Shown here piece by piece: positions 1 to 8,413 of a DNA stretch of 64,000 bases. Location: the NCBI RefSeq assembly GCF_013459645.1, contig NZ_CP054861.1, positions 664,501-728,500 of the forward strand. The letters are read 5' to 3'. A program made the translations under genes and the position numbers. The notes beneath the pieces were generated by a model that was not told the origin of the DNA, ran no database searches, and worked only from the letters and a program-made list of their open reading frames with translations. This DNA comes from Martelella sp. NC20 (GTDB lineage Bacteria; Pseudomonadota; Alphaproteobacteria; Rhizobiales; Rhizobiaceae). Every line of letters starts with the position of its first letter. Position 1 is the first letter of the stretch.

Positions 1-793
1 TCGGCATCTGGCAGGCGATCACCCGCTCGGCGCGGCCCTGGCTGAACAGCGCCTCGGCCAGAAGTCCCACGGCCTGCGGCGAGGTCCGTTCCCCCATGCC
101 GACCAGGACCAGACCGTTGCCAACCGGCATCTGGTCGCCGCCCTCAAGCGTTGCAAGTCCGTGATCGGCCAGCGGATCGCCCCAGATCACCTCGACCTTG
201 CCCGCGAATTTCGGATGGAACCGATAGATTGCCGCGGTCAGCAGGGTTTCGGGGCGGCGCGCCTGCCAATACATCGGGTTCAGCGTGACGCCGCCATAGA
301 TCCACGCCGAGTTGTCACGGGTGAACAGGAAATTCGGCAGGGGCGGCAGAATGAAACCGTGATAGCCCAGATAGCTGCCGAACATGCCTTTGGCCTCGAA
401 CGGAAGGTCCGCGACCGTCAGTCCGCCGATCAGATATTCCGCAAGCGTGGCGCCCGAAAGCGTATCCATCCAGTCCCGCAGCTCCCGCTGCATGCCGATC
501 CCCACATGCGTTGCCGAAATGCGGTGGTCGAGCACCCATTTGCGGGCCTCGGGGTTTTCCAGCACCTCGGCCAGCATCGCCCCGGTTTCCAGCACCTCGA
601 CGCCCTCGCCGCGCATCGCCTCGGCAAAGGCGTCATGGTCCTTCTGCGCCTGCTTAACCCAGAACACGTCGTCGAACAGCAGTTGCTCGCAATTGTCCGG
701 CGTGAGCCGCCGGTGCGCCAGACCGGGGCGGCAGATGATGACCTGCCGCAATCTGCCGCTTTCGGAATGGACTCCAAGTTCATGACTGGTCAC
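1..793 (-). CDS. arcA: Arginine deiminase, C-terminus beyond window
   Basis: The minus strand is open from the window edge to this start, so the 3' end of the gene lies outside. Arginine deiminase hydrolyses arginine to citrulline and ammonia, the first step of anaerobic ATP generation from arginine in the cytoplasm. Family features are visible: the N-terminal [19 protein letters not shown] stretch, [15 protein letters not shown] in the middle, and EGGDQMPVG near the visible end. The catalytic cysteine lies in the missing part. I chose the GTG at 793 because AAAGAGAGG precedes it by 6 bases and the protein then begins just before LGVHSE; an in-frame ATG at 811 has no comparable site. The gene lies 23 bp downstream of the carrier gene and is probably co-transcribed with it. 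Confidence 0.88.
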   Translation of the reverse strand, partial: MTSHELGVHSESGRLRQVIICRPGLAHRRLTPDNCEQLLFDDVFWVKQAQKDHDAFAEAMRGEGVEVLETGAMLAEVLENPEARKWVLDHRISATHVGIGMQRELRDWMDTLSGATLAEYLIGGLTVADLPFEAKGMFGSYLGYHGFILPPLPNFLFTRDNSAWIYGGVTLNPMYWQARRPETLLTAAIYRFHPKFAGKVEVIWGDPLADHGLATLEGGDQMPVGNGLVLVGMGERTSPQAVGLLAEALFSQGRAERVIACQMP

Positions 794-816
794 AACGGAC
801 CTCTCTTTCATAATAT

Positions 817-2265
817 TCATAATATTGCGCCAATACTCAGCACGACCGAGATGAACACCAGCAGGATCAGCATCAGCGGCCAGATAAAGACAATCCAGCG
901 GTCATAGGACACCCGCCCGATTGCAAGCCCGCCAATAACCACGGCGAAGGTCGGATTTATCAGGTTCACCAGCCCGTTGGCTGACTGGTAGGCCGTGACC
1001 ACGAGGTCGCGGCCGACGTCGGCGAAATCGGCGAGCGGCGCCAGAATTGGCATCGACAGCACAGCCAGGCCGGAAGAGGACGGAACGAAGAAGCTCATGC
1101 CGACCTCGATCCAGAACATCAGGTTGATGAAGGCCAGATTGCCGAGCCCGCCGAGCGTCTGTTCGGCGCCGTGCAGGATCGTGTCGGAAATCAGCCCCTG
1201 TTCCATGATGACGACGATTCCGCGCGCCAGCCCGACCACGAGCGCAACGCCCAGAAGGTCACGCGCGCCGTCCACGAAATTGCCGGTGAGCTGCTTTTCC
1301 CCCTGCCGCGCCACCAGTCCGATGACGATGGCCGATCCGAAGAACAGCGCGCTCATCTTCGCCATCCACCAGCCCTGGCTGGAGACGCCCCAGATCATCA
1401 CCGCGAAGGTGGCAGCGAAAATCACCAGAACGACCTTCTGAATGCCGCTCAGCGCCACGGCGTCCGCTTCGCCGGTCCTGTCCTGAAGGAAGACCCTTTT
1501 GTGCGCCTCGATTTGCTTGGCTACGACCGAGCGCGAGGGATCGGCCTTGACCCGGTACGCATAGCGCATGACATAGGCAGCGCAGATCACCAGACCGCCC
1601 AAGAGGATCACCAGCCGCAGGGTCAACCCGTCGGTGAAGGGCATGCTTGCCGCGTTGGAGGCGATGACGGTGGCGAAGGGGTTGATCGTCGACCCGAGCA
1701 CGCCGATACCCGCGCCGATCAGGATGATCGCGACGCCTGTTACGGCATCATAGCCCGCGGCGATCATGACCGGGATCAGGATCGCATAGAAGGCCAGCGT
1801 CTCCTCGGCCATGCCGTAGGTGGTGCCCCCCAGCGCGAAAAGGCCCATCATGATCGGAATGATCCATATCTGGTGCCCCTTCATCGCGGACATCGCCGTT
1901 CTGATCCCGGTGTCTATCGCGCCGGTGGCATTCACCACGCCGAGGAAGCCGCCCAGAAACAGGACGAAAAGCGCCACGTCGATGGCGTTGGCCACATAGC
2001 TGTCGGGATTGTAGAACCCCGCAACGGGCGCCAGCATCACGTCGACGAAGCCCTGCGGGTTCGGATCGACCGCGTGATAGGTGCCGGCGACGGCAATTTC
2101 GCGCCCGACCTCTTCATTCATGACCCGGTCGTACTGGCCGGCCGGAATGATCCAGGTCAGCGCGGCGACCAGCACGATCAGAAGAAACAGGATCGTGTAG
2201 GCCGTTGGAAAACGGGACGAAAGCTCTGGCGCCGGTTCGCCCGGCGGCGTGGTCTGGTCGGTCAT
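817..2265 (-). CDS. YfcC/DcuC-family carrier, probable arginine/ornithine exchanger
   Basis: This is an integral membrane protein of about 482 residues with roughly 12 hydrophobic segments. It resembles the YfcC (C4-dicarboxylate anaerobic carrier, DcuC-type) family; visible features are the N-terminal [20 protein letters not shown] segment, [10 protein letters not shown] and a [13 protein letters not shown] loop. The start at 2265 is preceded by GGAGGA with 6-base spacing; an upstream in-frame ATG at 2310 lacks a site. The stop is 23 bp before arcA, so the pair forms an operon. YfcC members next to arcA are commonly assigned arginine/ornithine exchange, which fits here, but the substrate is inferred from context only. 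An FNR-type box lies about 100 bp upstream. Confidence 0.8.
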   Translation of the reverse strand: MTDQTTPPGEPAPELSSRFPTAYTILFLLIVLVAALTWIIPAGQYDRVMNEEVGREIAVAGTYHAVDPNPQGFVDVMLAPVAGFYNPDSYVANAIDVALFVLFLGGFLGVVNATGAIDTGIRTAMSAMKGHQIWIIPIMMGLFALGGTTYGMAEETLAFYAILIPVMIAAGYDAVTGVAIILIGAGIGVLGSTINPFATVIASNAASMPFTDGLTLRLVILLGGLVICAAYVMRYAYRVKADPSRSVVAKQIEAHKRVFLQDRTGEADAVALSGIQKVVLVIFAATFAVMIWGVSSQGWWMAKMSALFFGSAIVIGLVARQGEKQLTGNFVDGARDLLGVALVVGLARGIVVIMEQGLISDTILHGAEQTLGGLGNLAFINLMFWIEVGMSFFVPSSSGLAVLSMPILAPLADFADVGRDLVVTAYQSANGLVNLINPTFAVVIGGLAIGRVSYDRWIVFIWPLMLILLVFISVVLSIGAIL

Positions 2266-2358
2266 GTGCGGTCCTCCGGCTGGAAATGCAACTCCCCCGG
2301 CTTGTGCCATGAAGGGTCCTTACATGATGAACCTGATCCGATTTCCCGCGGCGGCGCA

Positions 2359-2372
2359 TTGACTGAGGTCAA
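2359..2372. promoter_or_regulatory. FNR/FixK-type box upstream of the arc operon
   Basis: The sequence TTGACTGAGGTCAA is a perfect palindrome TTGAC-N4-GTCAA, the form bound by FNR/FixK-type regulators. Its centre is about 100 bp upstream of the carrier start at 2265, compatible with activation from a position near -41 with a leader of about 60 bases. Anaerobic control of arginine deiminase genes by FNR-type proteins is well known in other bacteria. Confidence 0.75.
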
Positions 2373-2689
2373 CGCCCCACCAACAATCCGCCTTCAACCC
2401 GTATCGACAGGGCCCGCGCCGCCCGCCCCGATATACGGACATCCGCCCTATCGCTCTCCTTCGCGATGCACCGGATGACAAGCCAGACGTGCCGCTGACG
2501 GCTTCAGCGTTCCAGAGCATCGCTCGATGCTCCGGATTCCTTGTGTTGGCGCGTCGAGTTAGGTCGGCGTAGAAATGCATGCTGATTGAAGGCTCCGCGC
2601 CTCATCCGCCAGCATTCGGCGAACGGATTGCCGAGCCACTTCAGGCGTCACAGGTCTCGTCTGCACCGTTCTGGCGCGACACTACCGCT

Positions 2690-2703
2690 TTGATCCACGT
2701 CAA
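2690..2703. promoter_or_regulatory. FNR/FixK-type box upstream of the E1 operon
   Basis: TTGATCCACGTCAA matches TTGAT-N4-RTCAA. The centre is about 133 bp upstream of the E1 alpha start at 2830 and it is the nearest box to that operon, so it may drive it under low oxygen. Confidence 0.65.
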
Positions 2704-2829
2704 AGCCGTATGGCAATGCGCTGCTAGTCTATTGCAGATGGCCGACTGACTGAGGCTGGGAGGGAAGCGTCCAGCTCGGAATATCCCGGTTGCCAAGATA
2801 CCGACGATCTTCACGAAGGAGGCAAAGCA

Positions 2830-3813
2830 ATGCCGACGAAATCGCAGCTCCTGTGGATGTATGGGATAATGGAAAAGGCCCGCTACTACGAGGACACGAT
2901 GGCGGTCGCCTATATGGAAGGCAAGACGCCGAAATTCGACATCGGCGCCGGGCCCTTGCCGGGCGAGATGCATCTGGCTGCCGGCCAGGAACCCTGTGCC
3001 GCCGGTGTCTGCGTTCATCTGCGCAAGGATGACGCCGTCACCGCCACCCACAGGCCTCATCACGTCGCGATCGCCAAGGGCGTCGACCTGAAGAAGATGA
3101 CGGCCGAGATTTATGGCAAGGAAAGTGGCCTCGCTGGCGGACGGGGCGGGCATATGCATCTGCTCGACCCGGAGGTGAACTTTTCCTGCAGCGGCATCAT
3201 CGCGCAGGGAACAAGCCCGGCCGTCGGCGCGGCCTTGGCCGCCAGGCTCAACAGCAGCGATGCCGTCGCCGTGTCCTATCTCGGCGAAGGAGCGGCCAAC
3301 CAGGGCGGCTTTCACGAAGCGATGAACCTCGCCGCCTTATGGAAGCTGCCCGTCATCTTCGTTATCGAGGACAATGCTTGGGGCATCTCAGTGCCGAAAT
3401 CGAAGTCGACGGCCGTTGCCGACAATTCGGTGCGCGCGGCAGGCTACGGCATTCCCGGGTTTCACGTGGCCGACAATGACACGCTTGAGCTTTTCAAGGT
3501 GGCCGGCGAGGCGGTCGCGCGTGCCCGGCGCGGTGAAGGCCCGACGCTGATTGAGGTCGAGACCTACCGCTATTACGGTCATTTTCAGGGTGATCCAGAA
3601 CTCTACCGTCCGAAAGATGAAGTCGCGAAACTCAAGGCGATGGATCCGATCCGGCGCCTTCGCGAGGCGATGATCGCGGGTGGCACAGTGACGGAAGCCG
3701 AGGCGGATGAGGTGCTTGCCAAGGCGAAAGCCGAGGTTGACGAAGCCTTCGCTTTCGCGCAGGCGGCCGCCTATGCAGCCCCGGAAGAAGCCCTCGAACG
3801 CGTGTTCGCCTGA
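2830..3813 (+). CDS. 2-oxoacid/acetoin dehydrogenase E1 component, alpha subunit
   Basis: This is a ThDP-dependent dehydrogenase E1 alpha of 327 residues, the usual length for the pyruvate/acetoin type. The ThDP/Mg motif begins at residue 152 as GEGAANQGGFHEA and ends with EDNAWGIS around 180-187; the GGRGGHMHL segment is at 103-111. The usual HRGH-like segment reads HRPHH at 75-79, a deviation worth noting. AAGGAGG sits upstream of the ATG. It pairs with the beta subunit 31 bp downstream and decarboxylates a 2-oxo acid or cleaves acetoin, passing the two-carbon unit to a lipoyl group. The substrate cannot be decided from sequence. The operon contains no E2 acyltransferase or E3. Confidence 0.85.
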   Translation: MPTKSQLLWMYGIMEKARYYEDTMAVAYMEGKTPKFDIGAGPLPGEMHLAAGQEPCAAGVCVHLRKDDAVTATHRPHHVAIAKGVDLKKMTAEIYGKESGLAGGRGGHMHLLDPEVNFSCSGIIAQGTSPAVGAALAARLNSSDAVAVSYLGEGAANQGGFHEAMNLAALWKLPVIFVIEDNAWGISVPKSKSTAVADNSVRAAGYGIPGFHVADNDTLELFKVAGEAVARARRGEGPTLIEVETYRYYGHFQGDPELYRPKDEVAKLKAMDPIRRLREAMIAGGTVTEAEADEVLAKAKAEVDEAFAFAQAAAYAAPEEALERVFA

Positions 3814-3844
3814 CCGGCGTCTCGGAATTCAGGAGAAGAGAATT

Positions 3845-4873
3845 ATGTCCAGCAATCGCATCATGACTGTCTCTCGCGCCATTTCGGAGGCGATCGCCCA
3901 AGAAATGCGTACAGATCCGAAGGTCTTCGTCATGGGCGAGGACATCGGCAAATATGGCGGCATCTTCGGCGCCACGACGGGTTTGCTCGCGGAATTTGGC
4001 GAAGAGCGGATTCGCGACACGCCAATCTCGGAGACCGGCTTCATAGGCGCCGGCGTAGGCGCGGCAATGTCCGGCATGCGTCCGATTGTCGAACTGATGT
4101 TCGTCGACTTCTTCGGCGTCTGCATGGACTCGATCTACAATTTGGCCGCGAAAAATATCTATTTCTCGGGGGGTAACTACAAGGTGCCCATGGTGATCAT
4201 GACGGCGACCGGAGGCGGCTATTCCGATGCCGGCCAGCATTCGCAGACGCTGCATGCCACCTTTGCTCACCTTCCTGGACTGAAGGTCGTTACGCCGTCG
4301 AACGCCTATGACGCAAAGGGCCTGATGATCTCGGCGATCCGCGACGACAGCCCGGTCATGTTCATGTTTCACAAGGGTTTGCAGGGCTTGGCCTGGATGG
4401 CTTCGCCGGAAGCGGCGGCGACGGAACTCCCGGAAGAAGCCTATTCGATCCCCTTCGGCGAGGCAAATATCGTCCGTTCCGGCAAGGACGTCACAATCGT
4501 GACGCTCAGCATGATGGTGCACCGCTCGCTGGAGGCTGCCGCGGAACTCGAAAGAGAAGGCATCGACGTTGAAGTCATTGATCTACGCACACTCGTGCCG
4601 CTTGACCGCAAGACCGTTATCGAGTCCGTCGCCAAGACGGGACGGCTGGTCGTGGTCGATGAGGACTATAAAAGCTTCGGTCTGACCGCGGAAATCATAG
4701 CGTCGGTAGTCGAGGACGATCCGGCGCATCTAAAGGCCGCTCCGCAGCGGCTTGCCGTTCCGGATGTGCCGATCCCCTACAGCCGACCGATGGAGCAGTT
4801 TGTCCTGCCCAATGCCGGCACGATCGCCGCGGCTGTCCGCGCAACGCTCGGCAATGTGCGGAAGGCCACCTGA
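3845..4873 (+). CDS. 2-oxoacid/acetoin dehydrogenase E1 component, beta subunit
   Basis: The 342-residue protein is the E1 beta partner. Typical blocks are visible: VFVMGEDIGKYGGIFGATTG near the N-terminus, RIRDTPISETGFIGAGVGAA, and the transketolase C-terminal domain with DLRTLVPLDRKTVIESVAKTGRL. ATG at 3845 follows GGAGAAGAGAATT; longer upstream starts would overlap the alpha gene and lack homologous sequence. The stop is one base before the next ATG, so translation is coupled. Alpha and beta together form the heterotetrameric E1 with active sites at their interface. FHKGLQGLAW in the middle resembles acetoin-type or related E1 beta proteins, but this is not decisive. Confidence 0.86.
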   Translation: MSSNRIMTVSRAISEAIAQEMRTDPKVFVMGEDIGKYGGIFGATTGLLAEFGEERIRDTPISETGFIGAGVGAAMSGMRPIVELMFVDFFGVCMDSIYNLAAKNIYFSGGNYKVPMVIMTATGGGYSDAGQHSQTLHATFAHLPGLKVVTPSNAYDAKGLMISAIRDDSPVMFMFHKGLQGLAWMASPEAAATELPEEAYSIPFGEANIVRSGKDVTIVTLSMMVHRSLEAAAELEREGIDVEVIDLRTLVPLDRKTVIESVAKTGRLVVVDEDYKSFGLTAEIIASVVEDDPAHLKAAPQRLAVPDVPIPYSRPMEQFVLPNAGTIAAAVRATLGNVRKAT

Positions 4874-4874
4874 T

Positions 4875-5120
4875 ATGGCGACGGATATCACTCTCCCGTC
4901 CGATCTCTGGGACGCCGCCGCCAACCCGGAAGGCATCGTCGCCAACTGGTTTTTTGCCGAAGGCGCCGGCGTCAAGAAGGGGGTGACCGTCGCCGAGATC
5001 ATGGTGGAGAAGACGAGCTTCGATATCGCCGCGCCTGCGGATGGGCGGTTGCACATTCGCGTCGCCAAAGACGGTGTCGTGAAGCCCGGGGCGGTGATCG
5101 GGACGGTCGGTGGAGACTAG
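4875..5120 (+). CDS. Free-standing lipoyl-domain protein
   Basis: This 81-residue protein is a single biotinyl/lipoyl domain with no linker or acyltransferase domain. The attachment motif is VEKTSFDI with the probable lipoylated Lys47, followed by the APADGRLHI turn. The ATG lies 1 bp after the E1 beta stop and the 3' end overlaps the ligase-like gene by 11 bp, so stoichiometric co-expression is expected. In normal complexes this domain is fused to E2. Here it must act as a carrier, either feeding an E2 encoded elsewhere or acting like a stand-alone carrier such as glycine-cleavage H protein. Function beyond being a lipoyl carrier is inference. Confidence 0.82.
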   Translation: MATDITLPSDLWDAAANPEGIVANWFFAEGAGVKKGVTVAEIMVEKTSFDIAAPADGRLHIRVAKDGVVKPGAVIGTVGGD

Positions 5121-5919
5121 TCCCATCGTCGCTGACCCTTCGACGGAGGTGGGGAGGACGTTTCCGCCATCTCATTTTGCCGCCGACATTCGGACGTTTG
5201 CGACGGCTCGATCCGGTCTCGAACAACAGGAGCGGCTTGACGCGGATCTCACGCCCGATACAGCGCCGCTCCTCATGGCCTGGCAAGCGCCGCGAGCACT
5301 GATCGTTGGCCGCAGCGACGCCCGGTTGCCCGGGTTCGCGCGCGCAGAGGAGAAATTGGCGGCCGAAGGCTGGCCCGTTCTGGTCCGTCGCAGCGGCGGT
5401 TCGGCCTGTCCTGTCTCGCCGGGAACGTTCCAGATCGCGCTCGTCCGCGCCAGTGCGGGAAAAGGCGATATCGAGGCCGGTTACCGAACCTTGGCAAGCC
5501 TGATCGACAGGCTGCTTTCGAGCGTTGGCGTCCAGTGCGAGGTCGGCGAACGGACGGGCGCCTTTTGTCCTGGGCGCTACGATCTGGGTGTCGGACCACG
5601 CAAATTCGCCGGGCTTTCCCAGCATTGGCGCTCTCGTGGACTGGTCACGATCGTCACAACCGCTGCCTCGATCATTGTCGAAGACAACATTGAGGAGTTC
5701 TGCCGTATCGTCAATCTCTTCTATGAAAAGGCCGGCAAGGAACGGCAATGTTCTTCGGCCTTCGTCACTGATGTGAAAAAGGCACTTTCAACCGGGATCA
5801 CACCGGATGTCGATCTGATCGTGGCTCTTCAGACGCGGCTTGCCCAAGAAGTGGATTCTTGGTCACATAAACCATTCGATTCCGTTCCACTCTCAGGGCT
5901 GCCGAGGCATTGGGTTTGA
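5110..5919 (+). CDS. Lipoate-protein ligase A-like protein
   Basis: The 269-residue protein belongs to the BPL/LplA/LipB cofactor transferase fold. The signature RRSGGSACPVSPGTFQIAL lies at residues 93-111, and KFAG at 165-168, followed by SQHW, corresponds to the catalytic-lysine KxxG...Q region of lipoate ligases. It starts with GTG inside the end of the lipoyl gene, giving an 11-bp overlap. Context strongly suggests that it attaches lipoate, or transfers octanoyl/lipoyl groups, to the neighbouring carrier. The C-terminal part, about residues 195-269, includes VIVEDNIEEFCRIVNLFYEKAGK and is less typical. It could prefer a modified cofactor; that is not resolvable here. Confidence 0.78.
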   Translation: METSPIVADPSTEVGRTFPPSHFAADIRTFATARSGLEQQERLDADLTPDTAPLLMAWQAPRALIVGRSDARLPGFARAEEKLAAEGWPVLVRRSGGSACPVSPGTFQIALVRASAGKGDIEAGYRTLASLIDRLLSSVGVQCEVGERTGAFCPGRYDLGVGPRKFAGLSQHWRSRGLVTIVTTAASIIVEDNIEEFCRIVNLFYEKAGKERQCSSAFVTDVKKALSTGITPDVDLIVALQTRLAQEVDSWSHKPFDSVPLSGLPRHWV

Positions 5920-5933
5920 CTTGGAGCGTCGGA

Positions 5934-5947
5934 TTGATGGCCATCAA
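5934..5947. promoter_or_regulatory. Perfect FNR consensus box, target unclear
   Basis: TTGATGGCCATCAA is a perfect match to the classic TTGAT-N4-ATCAA palindrome. It lies just after the ligase-like gene and 365 bp before the BON-domain gene, which has its own closer box. Either the gene it served has been lost or it contributes at a distance. Confidence 0.65.
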
Positions 5948-6014
5948 TATTTCCCTCGATCCTGCGCCACCGGATATTCCGGCCGCCGGCGCATGAAGGG
6001 CCCGGTTGAAATGT

Positions 6015-6164
6015 TCAGCCGACCAGCTTCTTTTCCGCGCCGACGACATGATCGGCGTTCGGACGCATCCACGGGAACATCCCGGGCGCGGCGGGCGGCG
6101 GAGCATCGGGCAAGGCGATGCGCTTGAACCTCGCGCCATCGACATTTTCCGCAATCCTCGCGAT
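6015..6164 (-). pseudogene. Possible C-terminal remnant of an E1 beta/transketolase-like gene
   Basis: An open frame of about 49 codons, bounded upstream by a stop and lacking a start, ends in residues FKRIALPDAPPPAAPGMF followed by WMRPNADHVVGAEKKLVG. The spacing of PD, P, P and PNA resembles the C-terminus of the E1 beta protein encoded 1.2 kb away. It is too short to be certain and may be chance; no ribosome binding site is present. If real, it is a fragment left by duplication or rearrangement. Confidence 0.25.
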
Positions 6165-6228
6165 TCACGCGGACGTGGACTGCCGCTCGAAATTGCTTGT
6201 TTCGGCGGGCCGTTGCGGCGGGCGACCA

Positions 6229-6242
6229 TTGACGGCCGTCAA
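6229..6242. promoter_or_regulatory. FNR/FixK-type box upstream of the BON gene
   Basis: TTGACGGCCGTCAA is a perfect palindrome TTGAC-N4-GTCAA. Its centre is about 76 bp upstream of the BON-domain start, which fits class II activation from near -41. Confidence 0.75.
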
Positions 6243-6311
6243 TGACCCGCCCCTCTGCCGCGCGCAGCTTGCGGCATCAGCAATCCAACGGAAATCCTCA
6301 AGGAGGTTGTC

Positions 6312-6959
6312 ATGCAGGACAATACATTGCGCCAGAACATCATCGATGAACTGGAATTCGAACCCAGCATCGATGCTGCGGATATCGGCGTGGCGGTGGA
6401 AAACGGCATCGTCACCCTTACCGGTCATGTTCCGACCTATACCCAGAAGACCACGGTTGAAGCGGCCGTCAGGCGCATCCGGGGCGTGCGCGGCATCGCA
6501 GAACAGATCGAGGTCCGTCCGCGAGGCTTCCACATCACCGCCGATGACGAGATTGCCCGGCGGGCGGTCAACGCCCTGGAATGGAACGAGATCGTTCCTG
6601 GCGAAAAGCTTCAGGTTACGATCCAGAAGGGCTGGGCGACGCTGACCGGCAAGGTGGAATGGCAATATGAACGCGATGCGGCAATGCGCGCGATCAAGGG
6701 GCTTGCCGGAATAACCGGGATCAGTAATCTGATTGAAGTCGTGCCGAAGGTTTCCGCTCCGGACGTCAAGAAGCGCATCGAGGATGCCTTCAAGCGGGAT
6801 GCTCAGATCGAGGCCGATGCGATAAAGGTTCAGGTCCTGGATGGCAAGGTCACGCTTGAAGGCAAGGTGAAAGCCTATCGCGAACGTCAGGCCGCCGAGC
6901 GTGCGGCGTGGTCGGCGGCGGGCGTCCGGCATGTCGATGACCGCATCACGGTCCTTTAG
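6312..6959 (+). CDS. Triple BON-domain protein
   Basis: The 215-residue protein consists of three consecutive BON domains, roughly residues 1-70, 75-145 and 148-215, each with the GxVTLxGxV core: GIVTLTGHV, GWATLTGKV and GKVTLEGKV. No signal peptide or membrane segment is visible, so a cytoplasmic form is likely, unlike the periplasmic OsmY type. AGGAGG precedes the ATG by 5 bases. BON domains bind phospholipid or other ligands, and such proteins occur in stress regulons. The FNR-type box just upstream and a hairpin immediately after the stop suggest a single-gene transcript. Confidence 0.85.
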   Translation: MQDNTLRQNIIDELEFEPSIDAADIGVAVENGIVTLTGHVPTYTQKTTVEAAVRRIRGVRGIAEQIEVRPRGFHITADDEIARRAVNALEWNEIVPGEKLQVTIQKGWATLTGKVEWQYERDAAMRAIKGLAGITGISNLIEVVPKVSAPDVKKRIEDAFKRDAQIEADAIKVQVLDGKVTLEGKVKAYRERQAAERAAWSAAGVRHVDDRITVL

Positions 6960-6961
6960 AA

Positions 6962-6992
6962 CGGTTCAGCGTTTTAAGGAAACGCTGAACCG
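6962..6992 (+). terminator. Hairpin terminator after the BON gene
   Basis: Arms CGGTTCAGCGTTT (6962-6974) and AAACGCTGAACCG (6980-6992) are perfectly complementary around a 5-base loop and start 3 bases after the stop codon. A T-rich stretch follows, but not a clean T run, so it may end transcription or stabilise the mRNA end. Confidence 0.6.
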
Positions 6993-7126
6993 CCTTATCT
7001 ATTTGTTTTGACGCGTTTTCGCGGATGCCAGGTGCTACTGCCTGACTGCGAAATGCTTCAGGGCCGAGGCGGGTTGGCCAAGGTGCCGGCCCGCCGTCCC
7101 AACCAGACAGAGATTGGTGCCAGTGC

Positions 7127-8110
7127 ATGAAAGCGATGGTTTTGCGGGCGTTGCGAACCCCGCTGGCTTACGAAGAAAGGCCGGATCCGTCACCTGCCGC
7201 CGGTGAGGTGAGGGTAAGGGTTGAGGCCTGTGCCGTCTGCAGGACCGACCTGCATGTGGTCGACGGCGATCTGCCGGAAGTGAGACTGCCTGTCATTCCC
7301 GGCCACGAGATTGTCGGGATCGTCGAACAGCTTGGCGAGGGGGTGGTCACCCTTGCCGTCGGACAGAGGGTCGGCATTCCCTGGCTTGGGCATACATGCG
7401 GTCATTGCGCCTATTGCCTTGAAAACCGCGAAAACCTCTGTGATCATCCTCAGTTTACCGGCTGCACGAGGGATGGTGGGTTTGCCACAGATGTGATTGC
7501 CAATGCGGATTTCACCTTTCCCATGGACGGGTTTGACGATCCGGTGGCCGCCGCCCCGCTGATGTGCGCCGGCCTGATCGGATGGCGGTCGCTGAAGATG
7601 GCGGGCGAGGGAAAGCGCATCGGGCTTTACGGCTTCGGCGCGGCCGCGCATATCCTCGCGCAGGTGCTGGTCTGGCAGAGCCGTGAGGTCTATGCCTTTT
7701 CGCGCGCCGGCGATCGCGCCAGCCAGGATCATGCGCTGAGCCTCGGCGCCGTCTGGGCCGGGGCGTCGGAAGACGAGCCGCCGCACGCCCTCGACGCCGC
7801 CATCATCTTCGCTCCGGTTGGTGAGCTCGTGCCTTTGGCGCTCCGTGCCACCCGAAAAGGTGGCAGGGTTGTCTGCGGCGGCATTCACATGAGCGATATT
7901 CCGGCCTTTCCCTACCGCCTGCTTTGGGAAGAAAGGCACATTCTGTCGGTGGCCAATCTCACCCGGCAGGATGGACATGAATTTCTGGAGATCGCGCGGG
8001 CCGCCGGCGTATCGACCACTGTCAACCGCTACCCGCTCGAAGCGGCCAACCGCGCTCTCGATGATCTCCGGCACGGCCGTTTTCAGGGCGCCGCGGTTCT
8101 TGTTCCCTGA
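7127..8110 (+). CDS. Zinc-dependent alcohol dehydrogenase
   Basis: The 327-residue medium-chain dehydrogenase/reductase has catalytic zinc ligands C38 ([10 protein letters not shown]) and H60-E61 (PGHEIVG), and structural zinc cysteines C91, C94, C97 and C105. The third catalytic cysteine is probably in [10 protein letters not shown]. The Rossmann domain carries [10 protein letters not shown]. It resembles the AdhA-like group that is often grouped with stress and low-oxygen genes, and would reduce aldehydes or oxidise alcohols with NAD(H). No convincing ribosome site precedes the ATG. No box was found directly upstream, so it may be read from the BON promoter if the intervening hairpin leaks. 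Confidence 0.85.
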   Translation: MKAMVLRALRTPLAYEERPDPSPAAGEVRVRVEACAVCRTDLHVVDGDLPEVRLPVIPGHEIVGIVEQLGEGVVTLAVGQRVGIPWLGHTCGHCAYCLENRENLCDHPQFTGCTRDGGFATDVIANADFTFPMDGFDDPVAAAPLMCAGLIGWRSLKMAGEGKRIGLYGFGAAAHILAQVLVWQSREVYAFSRAGDRASQDHALSLGAVWAGASEDEPPHALDAAIIFAPVGELVPLALRATRKGGRVVCGGIHMSDIPAFPYRLLWEERHILSVANLTRQDGHEFLEIARAAGVSTTVNRYPLEAANRALDDLRHGRFQGAAVLVP

Positions 8111-8180
8111 TTGAGCGAGACATGCGTCTCAGTTTGTTGACAAACCTCGTGCGCCATCACGGCGTTGCCTCGCTTTCTGC

Positions 8181-8293
8181 CGTCATCCCGGCCTTGAGCC
8201 GGGATCCAGCAAGCGCAAGTCATTGCGCGCAAAGACTCTTTTCTGAACTTCACCACAAGCGGCCCTGGATGCCGGCTCAAGGCCGGCATGACG
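8181..8293. repeat. Paired palindromic intergenic repeat
   Basis: Two imperfect palindromes face each other. The left unit, 8181-8209, reads CGTCATCCCGGCCTTGAGCC and continues into GGGATCCAG. The right unit, 8263-8293, carries CTGGATGCCGGCTCAAGGCC and continues into GGCATGACGG. This is the REP-like intergenic repeat common in alphaproteobacteria; spurious frames reading WIPAQGRDD are its hallmark. It could fold at the RNA level after the alcohol dehydrogenase gene. Confidence 0.75.
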
Positions 8294-8339
8294 GAGGAGT
8301 CGGAAAAGGGACTTTGTCAGCAGTCTGTCGTTTAATGTG

Positions 8340-8353
8340 TTGACAGAGGTCAA
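8340..8353. promoter_or_regulatory. FNR/FixK-type box upstream of the usp gene
   Basis: TTGACAGAGGTCAA is a perfect palindrome TTGAC-N4-GTCAA centred about 67 bp upstream of the universal stress protein start. Confidence 0.75.
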
Positions 8354-8413
8354 CGCCTTTGCCGCCAGACCGTGGTCGAATACGTTCGTTCGACGCGTAC
8401 AATGGAGACCAAC

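Larger units (their letters stand above)
2266..2829. other. Divergent intergenic region between arc and E1 operons
   Basis: This 564-bp spacer separates the leftward arc genes from the rightward E1 operon. It contains one TTGAC-N4-GTCAA palindrome near the arc side (2359-2372) and one TTGAT-N4-GTCAA palindrome near the E1 side (2690-2703). A short perfect hairpin, GAGCATCG-CT-CGATGCTC, sits at 2515-2532 between them. No coding sequence with a ribosome binding site and plausible protein composition is visible. Confidence 0.6.

Noticed and set aside
161..907. Open frame of 248 codons on the plus strand
   Set aside because: It is antisense to the arginine deiminase gene and carrier end; composition is arginine- and histidine-rich as in shadow frames of GC-rich genes, and it has no ribosome site.
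1171..2478. Long plus-strand frame of 435 codons
   Set aside because: It mirrors the YfcC-type carrier gene on the other strand; the product is rich in His, Asp and Arg with no fold-like pattern, while the minus strand encodes clear membrane helices.
8083..8343. Small frames on both strands reading WIPAQGRDD-type peptides
   Set aside because: These are translations of the REP-like palindromes and occur throughout alphaproteobacterial genomes without being expressed genes.
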